A DNA stretch of 64,000 bases from Cristatella mucedo (taxonomy: Eukaryota; Bryozoa; Phylactolaemata; Cristatellidae), in assembly GCA_009760855.2 (NCBI GenBank), contig WPIO01000030.1:4473001-4537000 (forward strand). Reading direction: 5' to 3'. Under the pieces are notes generated by a model. The model was not told the DNA's origin. It saw only the letters and a program-made list of their open reading frames with translations, and did not search any database. The translations under genes were made by a program, and so were the position numbers. The first letter of the stretch is position 1, and the number at the start of each line of letters is the position of its first letter. Positions 62,875 through 64,000 of this stretch are shown here, in pieces.

Positions 62875-63005
62875 TATCGGCCTCCTTTGGATTTGCCCAG
62901 GGGTAAGGCGCTCACATAATACGTTAGTTCATGAGCTCGAGCCCTTCTGCATATGTAAAGCACCCAGATAGAGAAAACTTCTCTTAAAGTGCTATATAAA
63001 TAAGA
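62875..63005 (+). mobile_element. SINE with tRNA-like head fused to L2-type tail (family B), clearest example
   Basis: Head: GGATTTGCCCAGGGGTAAGG (A-box region) and GTTCATGAGCTCGAGCCCTT (B-box region, degenerate). It is followed immediately by CATATGTAAAGCACCCAGAT, AGAGAAAACTTCTCTTAAAG and TGCTATATAAATAAGATAC, i.e. the L2 tail. The (CA)n tract at 63009 starts where the tail ends. Confidence 0.65.
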
Positions 63006-63008
63006 TAC

Positions 63009-63016
63009 ATACACAC

Positions 63017-63092
<76 letters not shown>
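63009..63092. repeat. (CA)n microsatellite
   Basis: About 85 bases of CA, then ACACACACACGCACATAC, and a short (TA)n at 63137-63159. Confidence 0.95.
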
Positions 63093-63094
<2 letters not shown>

Positions 63095-63135
63095 CACACA
63101 CACACGCACATACATACAAAAATATAAATAAATGA

Positions 63136-63167
<32 letters not shown>

Positions 63168-63179
63168 TTGTATATTATA

Positions 63180-63865
63180 CCTATCCGACCTCTTTGCTCC
63201 TCCAGTGTGCCCTTGAATCACCCGCTCATCGGCATTTGGTCAAAACTCTGCAGCTATGCTCATCTATCGTAAGCGTCGCAGTTGCCACATTGCAGCATAT
63301 CTTGCCGACCTGCACTGGCTTCCAAGCAAGCAGCGCATTGAATTCAAGGTTCTGCCACTCGCTTTTAGGTCCCTTCATTCTCTGGCTCCAGCCAACTTAT
63401 CAAAACTACTTCCCACCACGCTAGGCATCGTACCACACAATTTTCTGAATCAACTCGTTTAGCTAAACCTCGTGCGAACCTCAAATCCTTTGGAGACCAT
63501 GCCTTTAGTTCGTATGCTCCCAAAGCCTGAAATTCACTCCTGACATGCGTCACAACATCTCCTAGCTTGTCTACATTTAAAAAGAAACTTAAAACGCATC
63601 TATTTATGGCAGCATTTAGTGGGTCCCTGTGATTCGTCCTTTATGTGCTTATGCGTGCTGACACTGTTTTATGCTGCCAATAACTCCACTTGCGTGGTGA
63701 CCCTGCCCATATCACCGTTAACCATGTTATTCATGTCGCTTACTCACCTTGCTACCACTAACCATTCGATCGGGCTTCTTTTGCATCAAATGTATAGCGC
63801 CTAGAAAGAGATTGAGTTATTTGAGGGCGCTGTACAAATTTAGTATTACCACTATTATCATTATA
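63180..63865 (+). mobile_element. L2-like LINE 3' end
   Basis: RRSCHIAAYLADLHWLPSK, QRIEFKVLPLAFRSLHSLAP, then FGDHAFSSYAPKA near 63490 in another frame, 3' UTR and tail (ATGTATAGCGCCTAGAAAGA, TGAGGGCGCTGTACAAATTT). Confidence 0.86.
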
Positions 63866-64000
63866 TCTCTACATCGTTCGCACTATCTTGAAATGTTTTT
63901 TCGACAGAACCTTATCTCGATATCACCAAAGTGCTGGAACTCGCTGCCGTCTATGGTCACCACCTGCGATGATGACCTTGCAACTTTTAAGTCTCAGATA
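63866..64000 (+). mobile_element. LINE 3' coding fragment, cut by the window edge
   Basis: A plus frame reads NLISISPKCWNSLPSMVTTC, then DDDLATFKSQ. The W-N-S-L-P...L-x-T-F-K-S block is the C terminus of a CR1/L2-group reverse transcriptase, again unlike the main family here. Confidence 0.6.

Overview
This window is animal nuclear DNA. It has long introns with clean GT/AG splice sites, two recognisable split genes on the minus strand, dense L2-type LINE debris, tRNA-derived SINEs and very long dinucleotide repeats. There is no bacterial gene organisation. An axonemal dynein heavy chain and a VAP protein together mean a ciliated metazoan (or close relative); the L2 clade and repeat style suit an invertebrate. 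I cannot name the species. Most long open frames here are intergenic or lie in microsatellites.

Gene 1 (minus strand, about 25.45 kb down to the left edge) is the 5' part of an axonemal dynein heavy chain. Short exons at 25448-25416, 23278-23165, 18554-18406, 17137-16998, 15767-15713, 12553-12381, 7449-7311, 3588-3353 and 674-479 have matching phases from exon to exon, apart from one uncertain junction near the start. They encode about 408 residues of the N-terminal tail. The motor domain lies beyond the left edge.

Gene 2 (minus strand, 55051-34573) is a complete VAP (VAMP-associated protein) gene. Seven coding exons are all in phase and encode 274 residues: an MSP domain with the FFAT-binding residues, a proline-rich linker, a coiled coil and a C-terminal membrane anchor with a GxxxG motif.

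The rest is repeats. There are more than twenty 5'-truncated L2-like LINE copies, fused to a common 3' tail that folds as a stem-loop and ends in (ATT)n. There are two kinds of tRNA-derived SINE, one of which carries the LINE tail, so it was probably mobilised by it. There is one small DNA-transposon-like element with terminal inverted repeats, and long (CA/TG)n, (TA)n and poly-C tracts, several of them inside VAP introns. From 25.5 to 34.5 kb (between the genes) and from 55.1 to 64 kb (upstream of VAP) I find no convincing gene. I see no CRISPR array, rRNA gene, operon or new defence or biosynthetic system. The most notable observations are the two gene reconstructions, the LINE/SINE shared tail, an upstream ORF overlapping the VAP start, and several near-perfect hairpins.
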